Of a stretch of 64,000 bases of DNA, positions 52,523 through 64,000 are shown in pieces. The notes under the pieces were generated by a model. The model was given only the letters and a program-made list of their open reading frames with translations, had not been told where the DNA came from and did no database searches. This DNA is from Setoptus koraiensis (taxonomy: Eukaryota > Arthropoda). Positions within the stretch are counted from its first letter, which is position 1. Each line of letters opens with the position of its first letter. A program made the translations under genes and the position numbers. The stretch is taken from the NCBI GenBank assembly GCA_048013815.1, contig CM106586.1, forward strand, positions 14,818,001 to 14,882,000, read 5' to 3'.

Positions 52523-55440
52523 ATGTCAGTTGCATGCCTCAAGATGGACAGATCTCCAAGATACAAAATTGCCTCACTTGTTTTTATTTTTATTGTTACA
52601 CAATTGACATTTTCAGAAACAGCAACAGTTGGAATACCAGTAACGAATAGTGCACCATCGTTAACAAACAGCACCTCAACATCCTTTTCGTCACCAGTCT
52701 CAATACCAGCGTTAATCTCACCACAAACAGTAAAAACAACAATTCACAATCAATATTCAAATGCGACAAGAACCGCATTGCTCGAGTTGAGAGCATTCTT
52801 TACGAGCAAATCTACAAAATTCGACGAATCATTCAGACAACTGTTGTCTTCATCGAAACGAGATTTCAATCACATGTTTGTATCTACCTATGGTTTACAC
52901 TATGAAAAGAATTCACAAATATTCACTGATATGTACGAAGATCTAGAGCGGTACTATGACAATGGTGACATCAATCTGGACAAATCGATGGATCGTTTCT
53001 TCCAACTTTTATACAGAAAACTGTTCCAAGTTTTTAACTCACAATACGACTTTGATGAATCCTATCTGAACTGTATAAGTGATCAATTGGAGAAATTGAA
53101 TCCATTTGGTGATTATGCAGTGAATTTCATTACAAACATCAAAAGAACATTCATAGCAACGAGAACATTCCTGAAGGCACTCAATGCTGGCATTGAGATA
53201 ATCACCAACATGATTGAGGTAAGTTATAGACTAACAAAACCACTATGTTGCGAACGTAATACTTAATGCACAAAATTAATCAACCATCAATCTTTTATCG
53301 ATATATTCTTGAACAGCTTGGTCAGTCCACACAATGTCAAAATTTTATACAGTCGAAACTGCAATCAGCTCCTGTACCTCCAATTACACAACAGCTACAA
53401 CCAGGAGGAATCGGAATCGCCATACCAGTCAACAGACCACCCTGCTTGAAGTTTTGTGAACAAGTACTAGAGAGGTCATGCTTCAAGTATAATCAGGATC
53501 TAGATAAGGAATGGAACAGTTATGTTGATTCATTAGTCAAATTAGCTAACAGATTACGGACTAGCCTCAATATAGAATCTGTAGTAGATCCAATAGATGT
53601 GAGAATAAGCGAGGCCATAATGAACTTCCAGGATAATGGTGATAAAATTAAACAACAAGTGTTCCAATCATGTGGTATGCCTCGAACGGCACATTATCTA
53701 GGACTGAGTTATCCAACACAAATTGGAAGCAGTAGTGTCTTGACTCAATCCGCACCTAAATCACCTCTACTACGAATAGCCCCAAATTCACTCTCTCGTA
53801 GACATAAACGAGACACTGGCAATCCTACTCCGATGGCCGTATTAAGAACACGAACAGGCAATCGCAATCGAGCACAATCCGTTTTACCAGCCACACAGAC
53901 TAGTGCTGTTCCAGCATCGACGTCATCACCTAGCATGAGACCATTTGTGTCACAGAATGCACCCATTATGATACCTCCTTCTAATAATCACTTCAGTGCA
54001 CCCATCATATCTGGCCCTATGATAACAAAAAGTAGTCAACAATCATCACTGTTATTGCAGTCATCACCCCTAATCCAGTCCACACCCGCAACTGCCGCTT
54101 CAACCACTAACAATAACGACGAGCAAAAGATTCTTGGTCTGGTTGTCGAAATTCGCCAACAGATAAACAAAACTATCGGTTTCTGGTATCGACTTCCAAA
54201 TAATGTTTGTCTGAGCAAACAAATTCTCGGTGGTTACTCAAGTAAGCAAATCAGCACCCCGCCGAGCTGTTATTCGTCACAACTGAGGTAAGTTTCTTAA
54301 ATTTTTCCATGTTATCTGAATTCTTGTATGTCGATCTGTCGACATATGCTCTTTGGACAATTGTGACAAATTTGTAACTCATATTGTTTTCTTTCTCAAA
54401 TCAATCAATAGTGAACTGGATAACAGCCAAATCGGATCGCTCTCTCGATATTTGAAGACGAATGTTATGGATGCTAATGAGGCCAAGCACAGTTTCACAG
54501 TTCAACAACAAGTTGGAATACTGAAACTTTCAATTAACAGAATGAATATGGCACTGGAAGGTAAAGATGTTGATTGGTATGAAACGAGTACACCAGATGT
54601 ATCAGTAGCTCCACCCACTAGTACAACAATTCTGCCATCAACACTTCAGCAATCAACCACAACTTCCATTGAGGTAGCGGAAACGTCAACTCCTGAAGAT
54701 GGTGAAAATCTACCTCTGTGTCCTGTCGATGGATCTGGTGAAGTAAGCGCTGATCCCCCAGCGACTGAGGAACAAAATTCAAACATCGATCATGCAAATG
54801 GAGAGGAATTTGGTTCTGGCGATGGCGGCATCGATGATGGAGAGGGTGATGACGAATCAGGTAGTGAAGACGAAAGCACAGCGGATGAGGAGGAAGAAAG
54901 TGATCCAGAAGAGTCATCCAGTGAGCACGAAGATAGTGATTATTCTAATGGCAACAATAACGAGTCCACTACAAGTGGCGGGCCATCTTCAGAGCAAGAG
55001 CAGCAATCAAATAATCCAAACAGAGGATGGTACCGTGGTAAACCTTGTAGAATTCCAGACATTACTCAAACAACACAATCGCCAACTACGTCTGAGACCA
55101 TTCAGCCGAATATTGATATAACTAAAGACCCCATCGACGGAACAGATTTACCACCACCACCAAACACTTTAGGTAGTCCCATCGTCTTGGAAATTGGACC
55201 ATCTCTTTTGAATAATGCCAATCAGTCGGGATCATCGGCGCTATTGTGTAGTCCTATAACACTTATGTTATCTTCATATATACCTTTACTAGTTACTTTG
55301 TCGTTGATAAGAGACGTCCGATGGATCCTATGAGACCAAGCTGTGACACTGCTTATATAGAAGAAGAGCTTAGTTACAACTAATTATTAGATCTCAATCA
55401 CTTGTGCTGATATTATTATTTATTCGTGTAGATAAATTTA
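51660..55440. repeat. Right arm of the glypican inverted duplication
   Basis: Inverted partner of 47090-51040. The 5' flank and outer 3' parts are diverged by substitutions and indels, while the middle about 2 kb, including intron 1, reads as the same sequence. Confidence 0.88.
52523..55333 (+). CDS. Glypican, Dally-like (GPC4/6) type, copy 2, three exons
   Basis: Exons 52523-53218, 53317-54287 and 54412-55333 give 862 residues from the ATG at 52523 (MSVACLKMDRS). The domain order is as in copy 1. From about residue 55 to the middle of exon 3 (ends at SIEVAETS) the two proteins are identical as read; before and after they differ. The acidic glycosaminoglycan-attachment region differs most: EEFGSGDGGIDDGEGDDESG here, followed by GGPSSEQEQQ, and the C-terminal GPI signal region is also changed. 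Both copies lack stops or frameshifts, so both appear active. Different sugar-chain regions on a shared core could give different ligand binding (inference). Confidence 0.92.
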
Positions 55441-56190
55441 TTTAAGAATGATTAGATGAATAAATCCATAACTAAGGTGAATATCATACCTGATAAACTC
55501 AATTGATGCATCATTGTTATGTCTATTCTATGATTGGACCTAGAATTTTTTCGATATATATCTAAATACAACTTCCTATGGTCTCTCTGTCATAATGACG
55601 AGGCTATTTGCCGATGTCGTAAAACTGTGTGAACTTTTCTCGTGGAGAACCGTGTTTCTGATCGACTACATGCAGAATTCGAACTTCAAGTTGTGATGAA
55701 CCTGAACTGCAGATTCATGTGGACGCACTGATTTATGCAAAAGCTATGCTCAACACACTGATGAACAAATCTTCAGATATCTTATCGAACCTTTAAGATT
55801 TTCAATTATAAGATTCACAACGTGGCCTCAGGTCCATTTTATACACGAGTAACATTCCTCATTTGAGAACACGTAACATCCAGTGTCAAGCTTCTACTCA
55901 AAAGACCAGCTCACATTTACAAAATCTTTCGTAATGTTAGGTTGCGCGTTTATATAATCCTGCAGTTCTGATGGGCAAGCATATGAGAACTGCAGGAGGG
56001 TAACACGTGTTATTTATTCAAAATTTGCGCTAACCTGTGAGTTAAATTCGATAATGTAAGCCATTCAGAAGAATCCTACTTGATACATATTATAATATAT
56101 ACAGACACGATTTTATTTTATATATTTATTTTTACACTCCGGCAATCTCACGGATACCTCAGCATATAAGGGAAAGTAATTAATCTCGAC
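55334..56190. other. Gap between glypican copy 2 and the unknown gene
   Basis: About 860 AT-rich bases with no coding signal. The inverted-duplication arm ends near 55440. A perfect 12-base inverted repeat lies at 55958-55997. Confidence 0.5.
55958..55997. repeat. Perfect 12-bp inverted repeat, 16-bp spacer
   Basis: TCCTGCAGTTCT at 55958-55969 and its reverse complement at 55986-55997. Confidence 0.8.
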
Positions 56191-56904
56191 ATGGAATTTG
56201 AGGAGGCTATACAGCGTTTGAGCTCAATCTATCCCCATGTGACAATTTGCGTTTTCGATGATATAGAAAAAGAGAGAAGTTGTTATCAACGTTGGAGGAA
56301 ATTACAGGTCACAAAAGACAACGATGAAATTTTACCTATAAATCCAGAACTTATCAATGATTGGCTATTTTGTCACAATCACGATCACAATGAGGTGCGC
56401 GAGGAATGCGAGAAATTGACAACATTGACAACTGTAGGACAAATCAACAAACTACTTATCCAATCCTATGCTACCTATCCGGATGAGTATATATTTGAGA
56501 GTCAGGACGGACAATTCTCTGTGTATGTTTCTGTACAGAATTCATCTTGGTACTTTTGTCATTCCGTAGATACAACCAGCACAGAAACCAAGAGAGTGCC
56601 TTTTAATCTGGTCAAAGCGTCCTATTTACATTACAAGATATATCACAAAGATTCAAACAATTTCAGCGTGCATGAGCTGAGTAATCTACGTCTTTCATTC
56701 ACTGTCGATTGGTATAGAGCATCAAATCAAGTTATTGTTGAGTTAATAGACATTCTGGACGACTCAAATAAACGACTGCAAACGCCCGTCAGGAAAGCGA
56801 CAGCAGTGAAGGCAATAGGAAAGCAAGATGATATGGTTGAGCTAAAATGTGGATTTATCACTAGAGAAGACATTTGTAGTATTTTCCAACGATTGACCAT
56901 CTGA
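56191..56904 (+). CDS. Unrecognised single-exon gene, 237-residue protein
   Basis: An ATG at 56191 opens a frame of 237 residues (MEFEEAIQRLSSIYPHVTIC) of normal, balanced composition, mixed charge, no signal peptide and no membrane segment, so probably cytosolic or nuclear. Aromatic residues cluster in the middle (SSWYFCHSVDT, ASYLHYKIYHKD). Several AATAAA signals follow from 56935, 30 bases past the stop. It begins with an acidic helix-like stretch and ends ITREDICSIFQRLTI. I cannot assign a family. Length, codon quality and poly(A) signals make it likely a real gene. Confidence 0.7.
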   Translation: MEFEEAIQRLSSIYPHVTICVFDDIEKERSCYQRWRKLQVTKDNDEILPINPELINDWLFCHNHDHNEVREECEKLTTLTTVGQINKLLIQSYATYPDEYIFESQDGQFSVYVSVQNSSWYFCHSVDTTSTETKRVPFNLVKASYLHYKIYHKDSNNFSVHELSNLRLSFTVDWYRASNQVIVELIDILDDSNKRLQTPVRKATAVKAIGKQDDMVELKCGFITREDICSIFQRLTI

Positions 56905-58770
56905 CAGCATGATGATTCAATTATGAAAAAAAGAAATAAATTATAAAATAAAATAAAATAAATAATAAAGATACGCGCTTTAGGCGACTTTTCGCATTTC
57001 ATCATTTCTTGCTGTTAGCGCGACACACATGGGCTTGTGAATGGGGCGCGTTTGAGGGTCGCGAGTCGCGACTTGTGTCAGAATGCGCCTAGCGCTGAGC
57101 GCCTATTACTTATCGCCTATTGCTTCTCGTCTGGCGCCCATCGAAGCTGCGACGCACACAAAGCGGATAGGGCACACTTTCAATATACGTATAAAAGTAC
57201 TATATACGGGAGGCTCGATGCCTGCAGCCTGTGTGGTGTACATACATATATACACACCGAATATATATATATATATATATTTCGAACGGACTAGTATTCC
57301 GCAGCGGCGCCCTGCGTGAATGTGTGCGCGATAATACCACCGTGGGCCTGCGTGAAGTATATATATATATATATATATATAGTTATATATATATATATAT
57401 AACTATATATATATATGTATATGACAAACACACACTTTTAGTTTTGTTAGCACACACACACACACACACTGCTGGGCCAGCAGTGCTGGCCCCCTTCTGG
57501 AGCTCATTGAAAGAATCACTGAGACGCAAAACACGCACTCATAAAGACAAACTCGCACAGATAGACAGATATTTAGAGGCGCGCACACACATACACAATC
57601 GCAACAATGCAGATAATTGAGAGTGCTGGGGGGACCTAGCGAATTTTTCAACTACCAACGCTAGCTGAGCACACACACACGCACACGCTATTGCTTCTCT
57701 TTGGTGGCTCGTTCGCTCGCTCACTCCCCTCTCTCGCTCTCTTATTTTTCTCTCGCTTGCCACCCGATTCAATTCAATTCAATCCGATTTAACTCCTACT
57801 CTCACTCCTACTATTGCGCTCCCACACTCACAATTCTCGCCTCCTCCTCCCGCTGCTGCTACAGCCACGGGCACGACTGCTGCTGTTATCGCTGCTCAAA
57901 TATCTGATGATTGTAATAGAGGGGAGCTGGCAATATATATATATATATGTATAAATATATGTATGTATATATTGAGAGAGGGAGAGCGAGAATTGATAGA
58001 ACTACAGAACAGTAATAGATGTGGAACAAAACGATTCGACAGACACACGCACGATTACGCGGAACATATTCGAGAGAACATTTGATAAAATCTATTATAA
58101 ATTCTATTGCATTATAATCATCATCATTATTAATTATTATTATTATTATTAATTTACACACGCATACAATTACACATATAAATACAAATATATATACATA
58201 GACGATTCGACAGCCTAGACCTGGAAGTAGAGCCAATTGTGTTTTGTTTGTTAATGATAATAATTGTACGTCATTCAAAATAATTACTAGATTATAACAA
58301 TTATAACTATTATTACGCAATAATAATAATAGTAGGCGCACAAATCGACATTTTACAATTGTTAGCGTTTTAATAAGAATTTTAAGCAGCTACAAATAGC
58401 TCATCAGCTTCACCATTATACGTACATAGTCGATTTAGTCTATATAGTGTGTCGATGATATATTGTATCAACATAATGCACAAAACCATTAAGCGCAATT
58501 ATAGAGCCATCATTTTTATTGTATCACAGAAGCATCGTTATTAGTTGCGCACCAAACGTCACCAATTGTTTTGTTCTAATCAAATAATATATTTAATAAT
58601 ATTTTTTAAGCCACACACACACACTAACCTAGGAACCTATTATTAATATAATTATTATTACTAATTGCAACTATCAAATTACTTAAAAGCTATCGTCATT
58701 GTAATAGCTAGCTGCTCTACAGCATTAGTTGATATTATTCAGCCACCTAGCGGAGATAGCAGCAGGCAGG
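56905..58770. other. Gap and 5' region of the diacylglycerol kinase gene
   Basis: About 1.9 kb rich in AT, CA and CT simple repeats (57255-57280, 57357-57420, 57450-57470, 57935-57970), including a 48-bp AT palindrome at 57369-57416. Non-coding 5' exons of the kinase gene may lie here, but none can be fixed. Confidence 0.5.
57369..57416. repeat. 48-bp perfect AT-rich palindrome
   Basis: The centre AGTTATATATATATATAT...AACT reads the same on both strands and extends through flanking (AT)n. Confidence 0.85.
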
Positions 58771-61700
58771 ATGTCTCTGTCGTCGGGAACGGGCTCCTCG
58801 TCGTCAGGCGGCTCTCTGGGACACGAAGAAACATTTGACAACAACAATAGAAACACCCAAGCTCGAACCACCAATCAGCAACAACAACAACAGCCAATTC
58901 AACAGCAACAACAACAACAACAACAACAACAAGCTCCAGTGCCACAAAACAGATTTGAGCTTTCGTTGGGCGGCACAAACAATCTACTCAATTTGGCCAA
59001 TATTGATCATGCAAATCTTTTGAATCAACAACAACAACTCAGAGCCGACATTCTCGCCGACCAACAACACCAACAACAACAACAACAGCAACAACAACAA
59101 CAAGTCTCGCCATCTTCCGTTCTTTCGCTATCTACTACCGCCTCTATAGACGGTTCGTCGTCATCATCTGGTTCCAATGCCCCATCAACTGCCAGAGGAA
59201 CAGTTGAGACGTTCCATTCGTCTGGCGGCAACGTTTTTCATACCTGTGATGCTGGCCATTACTCCACTCACTCCATGTCGGCCGCCCACAATCAATCGGC
59301 GGCCTCGTCATCCAATTATCAATATACTAGCGATCCAAGAATTTATCCATTGGACTCGCCAGTAGACTCAGCACCGCAATCAATAGGCTCACCACAACAA
59401 CCACATCAACATCCCCATCATCATCATCATCATCACCATCATCATCACCATCATCATCAGCAACATCATCAGCATAGATACAACAACCCAAGTTACCATG
59501 ACACATTACACACAATGTCTGAATCAGACACAACTGCCGATATACAATCAATAACCTCTCAATTCAATTTGTCTGTGTTAGCTCAACCATCACTGTTTGA
59601 TCAGCCAACGCAAGCATCGTCATCGTCGGCCAACCACAACATTAGCTCGTCTTCGTCACAACAACTATTGCAATCGTCGTCGTCCTCATCAGTGGGTTGT
59701 ACATTTGTACAGGGGCACGGGCATTATTTTACTAAGAAGACATTTCACAAGCCCAGCTATTGTCACCATTGTGCCGACCTGTTATGGGGCATCATTGGCC
59801 AGGGTTACATTTGCGAAGTGTGCAATTTCGTTGTCCACGAACGTTGCATGAAAACTGTCGTGTCATGTTGTTCAACTGTTGCCTCAAGCGCCATCAAGAA
59901 CCCAATGCCACACTGTTGGACGGACGCCCATCCAAAAAGAAAATTTTGTAATGTTTGTAGAAAACGCATCGAGGACAATGCAAGCGCCGTAAGGTGTTGC
60001 GTTTGTGAATATTGCGTTCATTTAGAATGCCAAGAGTTTAGTATTAGTGATTGTAAAGAATGTGCAACTTATGTGCCAGATATGAGACTATATGATATTA
60101 ATCAACGGCATCATTGGCGCGAGGGCAATCTGCCGCAGGGCTCAGCAAAGTGTTTTGTTTGCAAGAAGAGCTGCTGGAGCGCCGAATGTATGACAGGTAT
60201 GCGCTGCGAATGGTGCCTAATGACCGCCCATGCCAGTTGCCTGAGAAACGTTCCAAGCGATTGTGATTTTGGAAGCTTGAAATCCATCATATTGCCACCG
60301 TATTGTGTCAGTATTCCGCGAACTGATGTTCCCCTAGAAACTATTATAGGTGTCCAAAATAGATTAGTGTCGAGCACAAACACCGGTGGAAGTGGCGGCC
60401 TATCTAGCGGGGGCGGCGGTAGCTCTGGCAGTGGCGCTAGTGGAAGCGGCGGCATGGGCACCGCTGGCCAGTCCAGTCTAAGCGGCGGAAGTGGAACCAC
60501 TAAAAGGGACAATTTGTCGCCGAGAAGCACCAGTGAAGACTTTGGTCAATTGGCCAATCAGGAGGACTCTATATCGAGGGATAGGGATGAGGAAACGATT
60601 AGAATTTATGATGGCAACAGCGCAATCAAGAAGAGATCCTTCAGATGGGTACAGGTTATGAGGACAGCCAATAAGGAGCAACTGATAGCCGCTTGTTTGC
60701 GGGCGTTTCATGTTCACGACGACGTCAGTCACTATGTGCTCATTGACATAAATGGTAAGTTTTTCTCACGACTCTTCCAACAGCTCTCCCGCTCTTCAAC
60801 CATCACTAAACTAATTAAACTAATTTGATGTGATTTCACAACATTAACGACAATCAACAACAAAAATCAACAGAAACCCCGGAAAGAGAGCTCAACGAAT
60901 CAATGCCCGTGCTAAGTCTGATTAAAAAAGATAAGAGGCCCTCTGTTTTGCTTAGATATCGACCGCCTGACTCAACAATGGGAACAATTAAAGTATATCC
61001 AGGCAGGCTTAATGTGACTGACACTTACTGTTCAGTTCAGGTTACTAGTGATACAAATGTAGATGATGTTATGACGCAGGCCTTAGAGCAATTCCATTTA
61101 GATTCAACTGATCTAAATAGATATAGACTAGTTGAAGTGTCTTTAGATAAGGGGTCCTCGGTTCATGAGAGGACAATGGATAATCAGGAGTGCCCATGGG
61201 AAATTATTAAAAATGTTGCCAGGGAATCTGTGAGACAAAAAGAGAACACAAGATTCTATCTGCAACAAAAAGATGAAGTTTACTGCTCAAGTGTAGCCAT
61301 GTTTGTTGGAAATTTACCTATTGGATTAAATCAAATACAAACAGAGTCCCTTTTGACAGACCTATTGGGTAAACCGTATCGCTTCAAAGAGTGCAATCCA
61401 ATCTATTATGAGTATGGCTCTTGCATAATAACTTACGATAATGCAGACATTGCGGTCAAGGCTTTTTACATGCTACGCAATGCAGTTATTAAAGATGGTG
61501 ACGAAAGTCGCAATCTGCTAGTGTTGTTACTGCCGAACATTATGGCCGACATGATTCCCGAAGGCGTTAAGGTATGTTCCCATTCATCAACCATCTGCAT
61601 CGACAATCAAGACAATTAAAAAATTAATCAAATCATCATCTCATAATCTATCTATCGCCTCTCCACCCTAAATAGCCTCTTTTGGTGTTTGTCAACGTGA

Positions 61701-63476
61701 AAAGTGGCGGATGTCAAGGTCTGGAGTTGATAACTTCATTTAGGAAATTGCTAAATCCCTACCAAGTGTATGACCTTGAGAACGGGGGACCTTTACCAGG
61801 TCTATATGTATTCAGGAAAATTCGCGACTATAGAATATTAGTGTCAGGAGGAGACGGATCAGTGGGTATGTACCATCGACAACGTTTGAGATAATATATA
61901 AGGAGGCTGAGTTACAGATATATCATTCAATGGTTAACACGAATCATTGCATTTGTCTCGTAGGTTGGGTGCTTCAGTGTCTGGACAACGCCGGCCAAGA
62001 ATCCGAATGCCAATCGCCCCCTTGCGCTGTCGCTCCACTAGGTACTGGCAACGATTTAGCCAGAGTACTGAGATGGGGCTCTGGATATACAGGAGGTAGG
62101 TCGAATAGAATATTTTATGCTTTTATTTGTATGTGTTTATTTGCGAGATAGACAAGCATATAATAATCAAATTATTTCCTGTACTCGTTCTGTACAAACT
62201 AAAGCCGAGGATCCTCTCAATCTATTGAAGGATGTCATTGATGCCGAAGAGATAATTCTAGATAGATGGACCGTGGTATTCCATCCAGATGAGCCAAATA
62301 AACAGGAAGTGCCCACTTCTCTTACCATAAAGCCGGGAACAAGCAGTGGCGCTGAGGACAATACAAACATGCTAGTCATGAACAATTATCTTGGCCTCGG
62401 TATCGATGCTGATTTATGTCTCGGTTTTCACAATGCTAGAGAGGAAAATCCAGATAAATTCAATTCCAGGTAAAAATCATTCATTAACGTCAAAAAAGAC
62501 AAATTAACTGATTTTTTTGTGACGCCCTGCTAATTGTTTTATCACCAACTAAACATCTGATCGAACAGATTACACAATAAGGGAGTTTATGTTAAGCAAG
62601 CCTTCAGGAAGATTGTGAATCGTAAGCCGTGGAGTAATCTTAACAAAGAGATTGTGCTAGAGGTGGATGGCAAGGTTGTTAATCTACCTCATATAGAAGG
62701 AATAATAATACTCAACATTCTAAGGTTAGTCACATGCTGAGTTGGGTGTTGTCTAGCTAAAATCAAGATATGAACGAACAAAATAATCAACCAAAACTCG
62801 AAACCCTTTATCACCAGTTGGGGCTCTGGGGCTAATCCTTGGGGCCTTGATGCCGAAGATAGGTTTGCGAAGCCTAACCACTATGATGGTTTACTCGAAG
62901 TTGTCGGAGTGACAGGCATTGTTCACATGGGTCAGATACAAGGAGGCATAAGTAGAGGAATCAGAATTGCTCAGGGAGGCCAGGTAGGTTTGACTATGAC
63001 AATTTAATTACTCTATTATTTTTTCATTCAAAATCAACAAAGCTTTAGAATAACATTATGTTCTTCTTAAATCCATTCTTAATTCTATTCAATGAATAGA
63101 TAAAGATTCGTCTTAACACCGAGATGCCAATACAAGTTGATGGAGAACCTTGGGTCCAGACTCCAGGTAGAGTGAATATAATCAAATCAGCACTCAAAGT
63201 AAGTAGTCGGGGTTCAAGATAAACAAATGCATATTTACACATATTTAGTATTGAAGTAAAATACCGCTGACGTAATATAAATTGACTAATAAATCAACTT
63301 CTTATTATTATAATAATTACCAATTGTCTCCAATTAACAACTAGGCGACTATGCTAAGGAAAACCAAAATGAAACGACGTAATACGGAGCCCACATTAAC
63401 GCAAGCAGAAAGATTGTTAAGTGTAGACAAGGCGAACGCTGATAAATGTATCACCAATGAGAAGCTTGAAGAATGA
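58771..63476 (+). CDS. DGKQ: Diacylglycerol kinase theta, nine exons
   Basis: Exons 58771-60754, 60874-61571, 61676-61865, 61964-62095, 62205-62469, 62569-62724, 62818-62983, 63100-63198 and 63345-63476 join in phase to 1,273 residues. Order: Gln- and His-rich low-complexity N-terminus (about 30-250); three C1 zinc fingers (about 315-500: [48 protein letters not shown]); a Ser/Gly linker; a Ras-association domain (about 610-790); the catalytic DAGK domain from about 895 ([19 protein letters not shown] with the ATP loop, [16 protein letters not shown]) and the accessory domain ([16 protein letters not shown]). Three C1 domains plus a Ras-association domain define type V, theta. It phosphorylates diacylglycerol to phosphatidic acid. 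The start is the ATG at 58771. Confidence 0.95.
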
Positions 63477-63620
63477 ACAAAACGAGTTCGTTTTGATAGT
63501 AGCTAATTAACAGCCGACATATTGGCTATACACGTTAGACCAAAGTGGCCTAGTTCTATCATATTTTCTTCTTTTTACTATACACACAATATATATATAA
63601 TAGATAGTCAACAGGGTCTA

Positions 63621-64000
63621 TCAACTTTTTGCCTTCTTCCTTTTAGCGCCTGAGTTGTCAGATGCTTTGTTAGCGGTTTGTGAAACATCACTTTCATCGA
63701 TGTCTATGGGAGGATCGATAATTTTAACAATAACTCTTTCTGAAAATCTAGATGTTTTTGCGTCATCTGAGTCGCTTGAAGCAAGTGATATATCTACTTT
63801 TATCTTATCAAACTGGCGGATGGACTTTTTACTGGGCAGGTAAATTTGTTCTCTGGAGTCCGGCTCGAATTGCCAGTCCTTAGCCGGATTCAAAAAGTAT
63901 GTATGCTCGAAGGCTATCCTTGGAATCAGTATTTGAAGAGCATTCTGGCGAACATAAAATATATAGGCATCCTCATTATGTAGGATCTTTTTTGATTTGA
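63621..64000 (-). CDS. DIS3: Exosome exonuclease DIS3/RRP44, C-terminal end, cut by the window edge
   Basis: The minus strand is open from the right edge to a stop at 63621-63623, about 126 codons. It reads NEDAYIFYVRQNALQILIPR, then AFEHTYFLNPAKDWQFEPD, VFDKVKV-like FDKIKVDISLA, KIIDPPIDID and a Lys-rich tail. This matches the C-terminal S1 RNA-binding domain and basic tail of DIS3 (human AYVLFVRKNAIVVLIPKYGLEG and KKKKMK). DIS3 is the RNase II-type catalytic subunit of the RNA exosome; its catalytic RNB domain must lie beyond the window. It converges on the kinase gene with 144 bases between stops. Confidence 0.85.
   Translation of the reverse strand, partial: KSKKILHNEDAYIFYVRQNALQILIPRIAFEHTYFLNPAKDWQFEPDSREQIYLPSKKSIRQFDKIKVDISLASSDSDDAKTSRFSERVIVKIIDPPIDIDESDVSQTANKASDNSGAKRKKAKS

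Noticed and set aside
47228-55333. Glypican copy 2 as a pseudogene or an assembly echo of copy 1
   Set aside because: Copy 2 has an intact 862-residue frame with its own diverged 5' and 3' parts, and the flanks differ by many substitutions and indels, so it is not a simple echo; the near-identical middle still merits a long-read check.

Overview
The window is nuclear DNA of a small-genome animal. Spliced genes use short GT-AG introns (about 40 to 500 bp) and several very long genes are intronless (a RhoGEF of 4.4 kb, a 6-phosphofructokinase of 2.5 kb, an F-box gene of 2.0 kb). The gene content (bark beetle-like, RhoGEF2-like, Dally-like glypican, Twist-like bHLH, diacylglycerol kinase theta) fits an arthropod. 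The compactness and the 4CL-like ligase expansion would suit an acariform mite, but that is inference. No tRNA, rRNA, CRISPR or intact transposon was seen.

Layout. 1-1,089: 5' end of a bark beetle-like membrane protein (minus). 4-21 kb is a dense housekeeping block: PTPN12-type tyrosine phosphatase (+), RhoGEF2/ARHGEF11-12-like (-), Leo1 (-), transportin-1 (+), fructosamine-3-kinase-like (+), CHCHD2/10 (-), 6-phosphofructokinase (-). About 21-24 kb is gene-free and rich in simple repeats.

24-40.4 kb is an accessory array, all on the minus strand: three intact IAH1-type GDSL esterases, one rearranged IAH1 relic, and three intact eight-exon acyl-CoA synthetase genes (4CL/luciferase-like AMP-binding), linked by a repeated intergenic element. 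The exon structures of all three synthetases were worked out by hand and each gives an uninterrupted frame of 581, 587 and 591 residues. Esterase and acyl-CoA ligase could act in sequence on short-chain esters (inference).

41-46 kb: parvulin PIN4 (-, three exons), candidate terminal exons of an unrecognised plus-strand gene, an F-box protein (+), COA6 (-, two exons) and a divergent Twist-family bHLH (-). 47-55.4 kb is a large inverted duplication: two head-to-head Dally-like glypican genes (870 and 862 residues) inside arms of about 3.8 kb around a 0.6 kb centre. Their middle about 2 kb is almost identical while their ends have diverged, which suggests gene conversion between the arms. 56-64 kb: one unrecognised single-exon gene (+), a nine-exon diacylglycerol kinase theta (+, 1,273 residues) and the C-terminal end of the exosome nuclease DIS3/RRP44 (-), which runs off the right edge.

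The most notable parts are the esterase/acyl-CoA synthetase array with its chimeric relic and the converted inverted glypican pair. Exon limits are read from splice consensus and frame continuity only; no transcript or database search was available.
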